A stretch of DNA of 39,272 nt from Alphaproteobacteria bacterium (GTDB lineage Bacteria > Pseudomonadota > Alphaproteobacteria > Sphingomonadales > SMXR01), in contig DAOWAS010000005.1 of NCBI GenBank assembly GCA_030634465.1, positions 1 through 39,272 of the forward strand, given 5' to 3'. A program made the translations under genes and the position numbers. The notes under the pieces were generated by a model. The model was given only the letters and a program-made list of their open reading frames with translations. It was not told where the DNA came from and searched no databases. This document shows positions 8,984 through 16,842 of the stretch, piece by piece (the first letter of the stretch is position 1; each line of letters begins with the position of its first letter).

Positions 8984-9396
8984 GAAGCTTCGAAGATATA
9001 GAGCAGGCAATTGATGCTGCACAGAAGTCTGAAGAACCAATAAGTTCTGCTAAAGTCCTGCTTGAGGCAGGAGAAGATGTGATGGAACAATGGGTTAGTG
9101 CGCATGATGGTGAGCCAACCCAAAAAGAAAAAGAAGGCTTCAGACTGTTAGCCCTGCACCGCCAAGGGGCAAAGGGTGAACCAAGTTTTAACGCTTGTCG
9201 TGAAACTTGCCGAGAGCTTGTCTATTATTATAATCTTATTACATTAGATAAAAGCCATGAAGATGTTGCCAAACGGGTAGTTATGATGGCATTAGTAGCT
9301 AAACACCTGCTATATTTTGTTAGTGGGAAGATGATCGAGAATGAGTTGGGCGGCTTTTGCTGCGCTTCCAAGCCACTACGTGCCAATATGAATTAG
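8980..9396 (+). CDS. Conserved-hypothetical candidate; small Cys-containing, mostly helical protein of the shdr operon
   Basis: 138 aa, GTG start overlapping shdrB2 stop (GTGA); motifs NACRETCREL and GGFCCASKP; no family recognised. Confidence 0.75.
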   Translation: MRSFEDIEQAIDAAQKSEEPISSAKVLLEAGEDVMEQWVSAHDGEPTQKEKEGFRLLALHRQGAKGEPSFNACRETCRELVYYYNLITLDKSHEDVAKRVVMMALVAKHLLYFVSGKMIENELGGFCCASKPLRANMN

Positions 9397-9423
9397 CTGC
9401 GTGGCGACAAGAATTATAAGTAA

Positions 9424-9446
9424 AAATTAACATTGCTAGTTAATTT
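9424..9446. promoter_or_regulatory. Perfect inverted repeat upstream of lbpA (AAATTAAC-N7-GTTAATTT)
   Basis: 8-bp perfect arms with spacer ATTGCTA in the 77-bp gap before lbpA. Confidence 0.5.
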
Positions 9447-9473
9447 AAGAAGAAAACAAAGAGGGTCAAAATT

Positions 9474-9917
9474 ATGACAGATGTTCGCGGGTGCCACTTA
9501 CCAGATGAGTTGCTTTATGATGTTGCAAACCATATTTGGTTTACCGAAGTTGGCGATGGCACGGTTAAGCTTGGCATGACCACAGTTGCAACAGCACTAG
9601 CTGGGCAATTGGTAGCATTTACACCAAAAAAGGTGGGACGTTCTGTTAAGCCTGGCAAGTCATGCGGCACAGTAGAAAGTGGCAAGTGGGTTGGCCCTGC
9701 CAAATCTGCGGCTGGTGGCGAAGTGTTGGAAGTTAATACCGCCCTTGTTGATAAGCCTGATATGGCAAATGATGACCCTTACGGCGATGGCTGGATGGTA
9801 ATTCTTAAGCCAGATGATTGGGATAGTGTTAAGCCTACGCTGACACCAGGTACGGAAGTTACCGCACCTTACGAAGCAAAAATGGATGAAGACGGCTTTG
9901 CTGGATGTGGCGGCTGA
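9474..9917 (+). CDS. lbpA: LbpA, GcvH-like lipoate-binding protein of sulfur oxidation
   Basis: 147 aa GcvH-like; lipoyl Lys in VESGKWVGP (Lys71, codon 9684-9686); C-terminal GFAGCGG. Confidence 0.9.
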   Translation: MTDVRGCHLPDELLYDVANHIWFTEVGDGTVKLGMTTVATALAGQLVAFTPKKVGRSVKPGKSCGTVESGKWVGPAKSAAGGEVLEVNTALVDKPDMANDDPYGDGWMVILKPDDWDSVKPTLTPGTEVTAPYEAKMDEDGFAGCGG

Positions 9918-9928
9918 TAAGAGGTTTG

Positions 9929-9944
9929 AGGTCTGGATAGACCT
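9929..9944. promoter_or_regulatory. Inverted repeat AGGTCT-GGAT-AGACCT between lbpA and arsR-type gene
   Basis: 6-bp perfect arms, 4-nt spacer, in the 53-bp gap upstream of the regulator. Confidence 0.45.
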
Positions 9945-9970
9945 TGTGAATATGTGTTTGGGGAATAATG

Positions 9971-10321
9971 ATGAGTGATGTAGCTGAAGCCATGCCAATG
10001 GAAATGGATATTGACGCGTTGAAGGCCAATGCAAAAAATGCAACTGGTCTTTTGAAAACCATGGCTAACGAATGGCGTTTGCTAATACTTTGCCAATTGG
10101 CAGAGGGCGAGAAAAGTGTTGGTATTTTAGAAGACCTTATCGGTCTTTCACAATCTGCTTTGTCACAGCATCTGGCAATTTTACGCAGAGAAAATTTGGT
10201 TAAAACCAGACGCTCTGCCCAAAGCATTTATTATTCTCTGTCTAGCAATGAAGCCGAAGCTGTAATGGCAACGCTGTATTCTCTTTTTTGCGACCCTGAA
10301 ACCTGCGGGTCAGGCAGATAA
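9971..10321 (+). CDS. shdrR: ArsR-family transcriptional regulator, SqrR/BigR/sHdrR-type (persulfide/redox sensing)
   Basis: wHTH (LIGLSQSALSQHLAILRRENLV); Cys in RLLILCQL and YSLFC spaced 66 residues, as in SqrR-like sensors; ORF track starts at 9968 with ATGATG, so either Met is possible. Confidence 0.8.
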   Translation: MSDVAEAMPMEMDIDALKANAKNATGLLKTMANEWRLLILCQLAEGEKSVGILEDLIGLSQSALSQHLAILRRENLVKTRRSAQSIYYSLSSNEAEAVMATLYSLFCDPETCGSGR

Positions 10322-10327
10322 TATTTG

Positions 10328-10687
10328 CTACAGGCAGTGAAGAAGAACTTTGCGGCGTAGCTGGTTGAAGTTTTGCCAAGATGAAAACACAGACTCTTTG
10401 TCTTCTGTTCCAGTTTGATGCTCGAAAAAGATATTAATAAATGCCTCTAAGGGTTCTTTCAGCTCAAACGTTCTGAGGTCGCCTTTTGTCCAGCCAATTA
10501 CCATTCCTGCCTTTTTAAATTCATCTAGGTTTGAGGCTGTTTTTATAAGCGCAACCAGTTTTTCCAGACGTGCAATATCTTCACGAAGAAGCTGGCTTTC
10601 AAACATACTGTCCTGAACTTCGAGCTTTTGTTTAAGGTGAGTGATAAGAAACAATTTTAAAATCCTTGAAAAAGTTTCATTAGCCAT
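10328..10687 (-). CDS. Hypothetical protein
   Basis: 119-aa ORF convergent with the regulator, filling the gap before the DUF442 gene; no family recognised. Confidence 0.45.
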   Translation of the reverse strand: MANETFSRILKLFLITHLKQKLEVQDSMFESQLLREDIARLEKLVALIKTASNLDEFKKAGMVIGWTKGDLRTFELKEPLEAFINIFFEHQTGTEDKESVFSSWQNFNQLRRKVLLHCL

Positions 10688-10768
10688 TGCTAATATGATT
10701 AAACATACTATCTATATAGCTTCAAGAGATTAAATAAGCACTACTGTTCTAAAAATTAGGAGGCGGAA

Positions 10769-11194
10769 ATGACCAATATAGCACAAATTACCGATAACTA
10801 TTCAGTTGCCCCTCAGCTTACTGCGGCTGACTTTGCCACCATTGCGGAGGCTGGATATAAAACTGTTATAAATTTTCGTCCTGATGCAGAAAAGCCGGGC
10901 TATATGAGTGCTAGTGAAGCCCAAAAGCTGGCAGAAGAAAAAGGCTTGGCTTATTACCATATTCCAGTGCCCATGAACGGCCTTACAGCTGAGCATATTA
11001 AGGGTTTGAAAGATATTATCGCCCAAACCAATGATCCAATTTTAGCCCACTGTGGAACTGGCAAAAGAGCTTCTGTGGTATGGGCCTTTGCCCATGCTAG
11101 CGAAGGTGACATAGATAATATTGTGTCGTGTTGTGCCAAGGCTGGGCATAATATTGCTCCGTTACGCCCTCAACTACAGGGAATGAAGGGCTAG
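10769..11194 (+). CDS. DUF442/TIGR01244-type sulfurtransferase-phosphatase-like protein (BLH N-domain family)
   Basis: ISDNYSVAPQL-like start, HCGTGKRAS (CX4R) active-site loop, AGY..VINFRPD; AGGAGG SD. Confidence 0.8.
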   Translation: MTNIAQITDNYSVAPQLTAADFATIAEAGYKTVINFRPDAEKPGYMSASEAQKLAEEKGLAYYHIPVPMNGLTAEHIKGLKDIIAQTNDPILAHCGTGKRASVVWAFAHASEGDIDNIVSCCAKAGHNIAPLRPQLQGMKG

Positions 11195-11344
11195 CTTAGC
11201 TTTTACGCCATTTGTTAATACAAAATTTTCTTTTCTATGTTGTTCTGAAAGTGGTTAAACTTTCAGGGTGCTGTTGAATTTCGCATATTTAGAAATTCGG
11301 TGGATTAGTTTTTAAATCTAAGTAGTAGATTAGGGTCGATTTTT

Positions 11345-13120
11345 GTGGAAAAACCAGTGGGCATAAGAGCAAGAGTTGCTCTTTTAATGACAATGTTTAC
11401 GGTGGTGGCGGCTGTTTCCATGGCTGGTGTTGTCTACTTCTTGTATACCTCAGCCTTGGATGTTGAAAAAGACCACCTTTCAAAAATTGTCGACAGGCAG
11501 GCGGTTATTCTTAATGCCATTAGCGACCAAAACAGCCACGATAGTGTGGTAGCCAGTATAATTTCACCACAAGGTGGAGCGTATGGTTATGGGGGCTTTG
11601 CCGACACTGGCGAGGTGGTCGTAGGCAAAAGATCAGAAGACACAATTCTATATTATTGGTCAGAAAAACAATCAGACCAAAGCACATTAGATAATAGATT
11701 AAGCAGGGTTGTTCCTTGGCAATCTGGTTTGGCAGAACCGTTGCGCCGCGCACTTAACGGCGAGCAAGGAACCATGCTAGGCAATGACTATATGGGGCGC
11801 ACCGTTATTGCCGCTTATGCCCCTACAGCGGGCGGTGTTTGGGGTGTTGTTGCAAAATTAAATCTGGCAGAGGTTCAAAAACCATTTTTCCATGCTGGTC
11901 TGATAGTGGTTGGCAGCATAGTTGCCATTATGCTTTTGGGTTATTTATTGTTTAGAGCTTTATCCCATCCTTTTGTCGAGCGCACTAAGGTTGAAAAAGA
12001 GCTTATCGATAGTAAAAAGCAAATGGAGTTTGTTTTAGATAATACCGCAGATGGAATTATTTCCATGGCGGCAGACGGAACCATTTTAACCTTTAACCGT
12101 GCCGCAGAAAAAATGTTCCGATATTCCTCTGATGAGGTTTTGGGTAAAAACATTGCCGTTTTAATGACAGGCTTTGATGCTGACCGTCATGGTGGCTATG
12201 TAGAAGGCTACATGGAAACACGTTCCAAAAAAATTATTGGTATCGGCCCGCGTGAGGTAAATGGTGTTCGTAAAGATGGCTCTCTTATTCCTATTGACCT
12301 TGCTGTTAACGAAATTAAAGGCGTGGATAAGACTATTTTTGTGGGAAGTGTTCGTGATATTTCAGAACGTATTGTGCAAAGAAAACGCATTCAACGTTCA
12401 CAAAAAATAGAGGCCATTGGTCAGTTGACCAGGGGCGTTGCCACAGATTTCAATAATATCCTTATTAACATTCAGGAAAATTTGGATTTGCTTGAGGGTA
12501 AGCACGGCAGAGACAGCCAGTCGCTTGAATATATTCAAAGTGCGAATAAAGCGTCAAAACACGGTGTTGAAATGATCCAAAGGCTTTTGGCCTTCTCAAG
12601 GCGTCAGCAGTTAACGCCTGAGTCTATAAACATTAAAGATGTTATTACCGACACAGTTAAGCTGGCAGAGCCATCACTTGGCCCCAAAATAGAAGTTAAT
12701 CTGGATGTGTCCCGCGATTTGTGGAGCATTGTGGCTGATAAGGGGCAGTTGGAAAATACCTTGCTAAGTTTATGCCTGAACTCAAGAGACGCCATGCCTA
12801 GTGGTGGAGTTTTATCCATAAAGGCAGAAAACCTAATGCTAAATAAAGAAGATGCGGACAAAAAGTCAGTTATGCCCGGTGAGTATATTCGCCTGTGCGT
12901 GAATGATAACGGTATTGGTATGACCGAGGGTATCGTGGATAAGGTTTTTCAACCATTTTTCACCACAAAGGATTTTGGCAAAGGCTCTGGTCTGGGTTTA
13001 AGTATTATTCATAGTTTCGTTCATCAAACTGGTGGCACGATTGCTTTGCACAGTGAGGTTGATAAAGGTACAGAAGTTGAGATATTGCTTCCAAGACACG
13101 GACAGGTATCCCTAACCTAA
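11345..13120 (+). CDS. PAS-domain sensor histidine kinase lacking the phospho-acceptor His
   Basis: N-terminal TM/sensor region, PAS (ILTFNRAAEKMFRYSSDEVLGKN), HATPase motifs (NSRDAMPSGG, DNGIGM, FTTKDFGKGSGLGLSI), but GVATDFNN instead of GVAHDFNN. Confidence 0.85.
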   Translation: MEKPVGIRARVALLMTMFTVVAAVSMAGVVYFLYTSALDVEKDHLSKIVDRQAVILNAISDQNSHDSVVASIISPQGGAYGYGGFADTGEVVVGKRSEDTILYYWSEKQSDQSTLDNRLSRVVPWQSGLAEPLRRALNGEQGTMLGNDYMGRTVIAAYAPTAGGVWGVVAKLNLAEVQKPFFHAGLIVVGSIVAIMLLGYLLFRALSHPFVERTKVEKELIDSKKQMEFVLDNTADGIISMAADGTILTFNRAAEKMFRYSSDEVLGKNIAVLMTGFDADRHGGYVEGYMETRSKKIIGIGPREVNGVRKDGSLIPIDLAVNEIKGVDKTIFVGSVRDISERIVQRKRIQRSQKIEAIGQLTRGVATDFNNILINIQENLDLLEGKHGRDSQSLEYIQSANKASKHGVEMIQRLLAFSRRQQLTPESINIKDVITDTVKLAEPSLGPKIEVNLDVSRDLWSIVADKGQLENTLLSLCLNSRDAMPSGGVLSIKAENLMLNKEDADKKSVMPGEYIRLCVNDNGIGMTEGIVDKVFQPFFTTKDFGKGSGLGLSIIHSFVHQTGGTIALHSEVDKGTEVEILLPRHGQVSLT

Positions 13121-13208
13121 TAATTCATACAACCGAACACTTTCATATAAAATTACCTTGAACTTAGCTCAATGCTTTGAAACACTGTCTTTTCAAGAAG
13201 GTGGGGAT

Positions 13209-14348
13209 ATGTCTCAAGAAGAAAATGCATTAGTGGTTAAAGAAGACCCAGCTCTACTGGAAATTGATTTCCATGGAGACATGCTTATCGGCCGTGCCGC
13301 TGAGATTGAAGCCCAGCTTAAGAAATTCCAAGGCAAAAAACACAGATCCGCTATGGCTATTGTTGACCTGTCCAAGGTTACAAGTGCCGATACCGTTGGT
13401 GCATGGCTTATATATAAAACGGTTAAAGATATAAAAAAATATGTAGCAAAGGTTCATGTTCGTGGTGCTAGCCCAGATGTTGAAAGTCTTTTGCTGCAAA
13501 TTGAAGAAAATGACCAGCCGTTTGTGCCGCCGCCACCTCGCTTAAACGCAGTGTTAACCCAGTTGGAAGATGTTGGTCTGGCTACGGTAAGAATTGTTAC
13601 TGAAATGGGCAAGTTCTTGGGTTTTATGGGCTTGGTAACCACAAGGCTTGCTGGTGCATTTAAAGACCCAAAAAGAATTCGTATTGTGCCTCTGGTTTAT
13701 CAGATGGAGCATGTGGGTCTAAAAGCACTTTCTATAATTGGTTTGATGTCGTTTCTAATTGGCGCGGTTATTGTAAACCAAGGGGCTATTCAGCTTAGGC
13801 AATTTGGCGCTGAGGTTTTTGTTGTTGATATGCTGGCTATAACCCAGTTGCGTGAGCTAGGGGTGCTGTTAACCGCCATTATGGTCGCAGGGCGTTCAGG
13901 CAGTGCCTTTACCGCACAAATTGGCAGTATGCGTGCCAACGAAGAAATAGAGGCCATAGAAACCATTGGCATGCACCCCATTGATGTATTGGTAATTCCA
14001 CGGCTATTGGCACTGGTTTTAGTTCTGCCCATACTGGTGTTTTATGCTGATATCATGGGTTTGTTGGGCGGCGCGCTAACCGCATGGATAACCCTAGATA
14101 TTTCACCGGGTGCATTTGTGCAAAGGTTTCAGGAAGCGGTTGTGGTCAGCACCTTTATGGTTGGTCTTATTAAAGCGCCATTTTTTGCCGCTGTAATAGC
14201 GCTTAGCGGGTGTTTTGAAGGCATGAGCGTTTCAGGCAGTGCCGAAAGTGTGGGGCGGCACACAACCAGATCAGTGGTGCAGTCAATTTTCTTGGTGATA
14301 GTGTTAGATGCATTTTTTGCTATGTTTTTTACAGCATTGGATTGGTAG
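13209..14348 (+). CDS. ABC transporter permease, MlaE family with N-terminal STAS domain
   Basis: MlaE core (ITQLRELGVLLTAIMVAGRSGSAFTAQIGSMRANEEIEAIETIGMHPI); N-terminal STAS-like region; start 13209 has upstream GGTGGGG; ORF track start is 13158. Confidence 0.85.
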   Translation: MSQEENALVVKEDPALLEIDFHGDMLIGRAAEIEAQLKKFQGKKHRSAMAIVDLSKVTSADTVGAWLIYKTVKDIKKYVAKVHVRGASPDVESLLLQIEENDQPFVPPPPRLNAVLTQLEDVGLATVRIVTEMGKFLGFMGLVTTRLAGAFKDPKRIRIVPLVYQMEHVGLKALSIIGLMSFLIGAVIVNQGAIQLRQFGAEVFVVDMLAITQLRELGVLLTAIMVAGRSGSAFTAQIGSMRANEEIEAIETIGMHPIDVLVIPRLLALVLVLPILVFYADIMGLLGGALTAWITLDISPGAFVQRFQEAVVVSTFMVGLIKAPFFAAVIALSGCFEGMSVSGSAESVGRHTTRSVVQSIFLVIVLDAFFAMFFTALDW

Positions 14349-15146
14349 TTGGTGGAAAAAAGCAAAATTGATAATAGCGACAAAGACGATAACCCTGTTG
14401 TTGAGGTTAGGGGGTTGGTCACACGCTTTGGCATGAACACAGTGCATGACAATTTAGATATTAAAATGCGCAGAGGTGAAATTCTCGGCGTTGTTGGCGG
14501 CTCTGGCACTGGCAAGTCAGTTTTATTGAAAGCCATTTTGGGAATAATTAAACCCGCCGCAGGTAAAATTGATATTTGGGGGCAAGATCAGGCTGAGTTA
14601 AGTTCTAATGAGCTTATTTGCGAGAGAAGGCGGCTTGGTGTTTTGTTTCAGGATGGTGCGCTGTTTTCGTCATTAAGTGTTGCGGGTAACGTTCAGGTGC
14701 CCCTGCGGGAACATTTCAATATGTCACAACAGTTAATGGATGAAATATCTGCCATTAAAATTAGCATGGCGGGTTTGCCGCCTGATGCCGCACCTAAAAT
14801 ACCCGCTAGTTTGTCTGGCGGTATGCGTAAGCGTGCTGGCTTGGCGCGGGCACTTGCACTTGACCCGCAAATATTATTTTTGGACGAACCCACAGCAGGG
14901 CTAGACCCAATTGGCGCGGCAGCGTTTGACCAGCTTATTTTAAAATTGCGTGATACATTGGACTTGTCTGTGTTTCTTGTAACCCACGATTTAGATACAT
15001 TATACACTATTTGTGATAGGGTTGCGGTGCTGGCTGAGGGTAAGGTAATAGCGACCAAACCAGTCCACGAGTTAGAGAAGTTAGACCATAGTTGGGTTAA
15101 AGAATATTTTCGTGGCCCAAGGTCACGCCTTGCAAAAGAGGGTTGA
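14349..15146 (+). CDS. ABC transporter ATP-binding protein, MlaF-like
   Basis: Walker A GGSGTGKS, signature LSGGMRKR, Walker B ILFLDEPTAGLDPI; TTG start adjacent to permease stop. Confidence 0.88.
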   Translation: MVEKSKIDNSDKDDNPVVEVRGLVTRFGMNTVHDNLDIKMRRGEILGVVGGSGTGKSVLLKAILGIIKPAAGKIDIWGQDQAELSSNELICERRRLGVLFQDGALFSSLSVAGNVQVPLREHFNMSQQLMDEISAIKISMAGLPPDAAPKIPASLSGGMRKRAGLARALALDPQILFLDEPTAGLDPIGAAAFDQLILKLRDTLDLSVFLVTHDLDTLYTICDRVAVLAEGKVIATKPVHELEKLDHSWVKEYFRGPRSRLAKEG

Positions 15147-15211
15147 TGCTATTTTAATACTAGTTATGAACCAAGGCTCAGTTACAAAATAAGGCAAAGA
15201 GGCATAAATTT

Positions 15212-16144
15212 ATGGAAACAAGAGCACATCATTTGCTGATCGGGGCATTTATGGTTGTCATGGTCGCTAGCTTTTTAGGGTTTCTTATTTGGCTGGCCAA
15301 AATTGATATTGACCAAGAGTTTGGTGAATATGACATTTATTTTGATGAGAGCGTTGCCGGTCTGACAAAATCTAGCGTTGTTCAATATAACGGCATTCCC
15401 GTGGGTCAGGTTTGGGATATTCGCATTGACCCCAACAACCCTAACAGGGTTCTGGTTAAGGTGGAAATTGAAAGTGATATCGATATTTATGAAGATAGTG
15501 TTGCAGTGCTTGCAATGCAGGGTATTACTGGTGTGGCCTTTGTTCAAATTGAGGGCGGCAGTGCTGAAGCGGCAATTTTACAAGCTGATGGTGACGTAGC
15601 TCCCATTATAAAATCACGCATTTCAGCAATTCAGGAACTGTTCACTGGCGCGCCAGACTTTATTAACGAAGCAATTGGCGTGGTTAATAAAATTAATGAA
15701 CTATTGAACGAAGAAAACCGTGCCAGCATTGGCAATATTTTACGAAATATGGACGATGTTTCACAAAACTTCGCTGAGGGAACTGAAGACATTGCCGCAG
15801 TGGTGACAGAACTAAACAGGTCCATAAAAAGCGTAGGTGATGCGGCTGAGGCTATTGCTGAGGTTGCCACGGGTATTGAGGGCGAGTTGGAAGATGTTCT
15901 TAACGAGCTTGATGGTGTTTTAAGCGGTGCTAACAAGCTGATGGAGCAACTTAACGATTTGGTTTATGAAAATGAGGGTGCTGTAACCACATTTACCAAT
16001 GGCACTTTACCAGAGATATCTAGACTGGTTATCGATGCTAGACGCTTGGCTATTGTGCTTTCAAGCTTGGCGGAAAATTTGGAAGATGACCCCACAGGTC
16101 TGATCTTTAGTCCAAGTAAACCAGAATACTCGCCTGAGAAATAG
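15212..16144 (+). CDS. MlaD/MCE-family substrate-binding protein
   Basis: N-terminal TM and MCE domain (YFDESVAGLTKSSVVQYNGIPVGQVWDIRI). Confidence 0.88.
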   Translation: METRAHHLLIGAFMVVMVASFLGFLIWLAKIDIDQEFGEYDIYFDESVAGLTKSSVVQYNGIPVGQVWDIRIDPNNPNRVLVKVEIESDIDIYEDSVAVLAMQGITGVAFVQIEGGSAEAAILQADGDVAPIIKSRISAIQELFTGAPDFINEAIGVVNKINELLNEENRASIGNILRNMDDVSQNFAEGTEDIAAVVTELNRSIKSVGDAAEAIAEVATGIEGELEDVLNELDGVLSGANKLMEQLNDLVYENEGAVTTFTNGTLPEISRLVIDARRLAIVLSSLAENLEDDPTGLIFSPSKPEYSPEK

Positions 16145-16185
16145 GGCGAGAGCGACCTAATATAACGACACAGAAAGGCGGATTA

Positions 16186-16833
16186 ATGAGTAAACATATT
16201 GGCATAAAAAAAATAGTAGCAGTTTTACTATTACCAATGTTGGTGGCATGCGGCCCGTTGATAGAGTTTCCTGGCTCTGGCGATGCCCCGCGCCATTTTC
16301 AGCTAACCCCTAGCGGTGTGTCCCTAGCAAACAGTGCAACTGCTAATGTCAGTAGCGCAACCATTTATATGGAAAGTGTTTCATCGTCTGGTGTTCTTAA
16401 AACCACAAATATTCTGGTGCAGGCTGGTTCAAATGAACTGCAATATTATAAAGATGCCCTGTGGGTGGACAGAACCCCCATATTGGTTGAGCGTTTTCTT
16501 ATTGAGGCGCTAGCAAGCAATGGCAGCCTGACCGTTGTGGGTCCTGAAAGTATTGAAATACCTGCCGACTATAGGCTGAGAATTGACCTAAAGGGCTTTT
16601 CTTTTAAAACTGGGCAAATAGGAAGCTCTGACAAAGTATATATTAGCCTAACGGCAATGTTGGTTAAAAACGGCCCCATAGAAATTATGGGTCTTAAAGA
16701 ATTTAATATTGAACGTAATGTATCTAGTGGTGAGATTGATGAAGTGATTGAGGGTTTTAATATAGCTATGAATGGCTTGAGCCAAGATCTGTCAGGCTGG
16801 ATATATGAAACCTTGGAAAACGAAGCATCATAG
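16186..16833 (+). CDS. ABC-type transport auxiliary lipoprotein (PqiC/DUF330-like)
   Basis: Lipobox LVACG; ABC-trans-aux motif YYKDALWVDRTPILVERFLIEAL. Confidence 0.8.
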   Translation: MSKHIGIKKIVAVLLLPMLVACGPLIEFPGSGDAPRHFQLTPSGVSLANSATANVSSATIYMESVSSSGVLKTTNILVQAGSNELQYYKDALWVDRTPILVERFLIEALASNGSLTVVGPESIEIPADYRLRIDLKGFSFKTGQIGSSDKVYISLTAMLVKNGPIEIMGLKEFNIERNVSSGEIDEVIEGFNIAMNGLSQDLSGWIYETLENEAS

Positions 16834-16842
16834 GAAGCTAGT

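Noticed and set aside
16147-16158. 12-13 nt inverted match between the shdrC1 end (3917-3929) and the mlaD end (TAGGTCGCTCTCG)
   Set aside because: A match of this length is expected many times by chance in a 39-kb window; flanks do not match.
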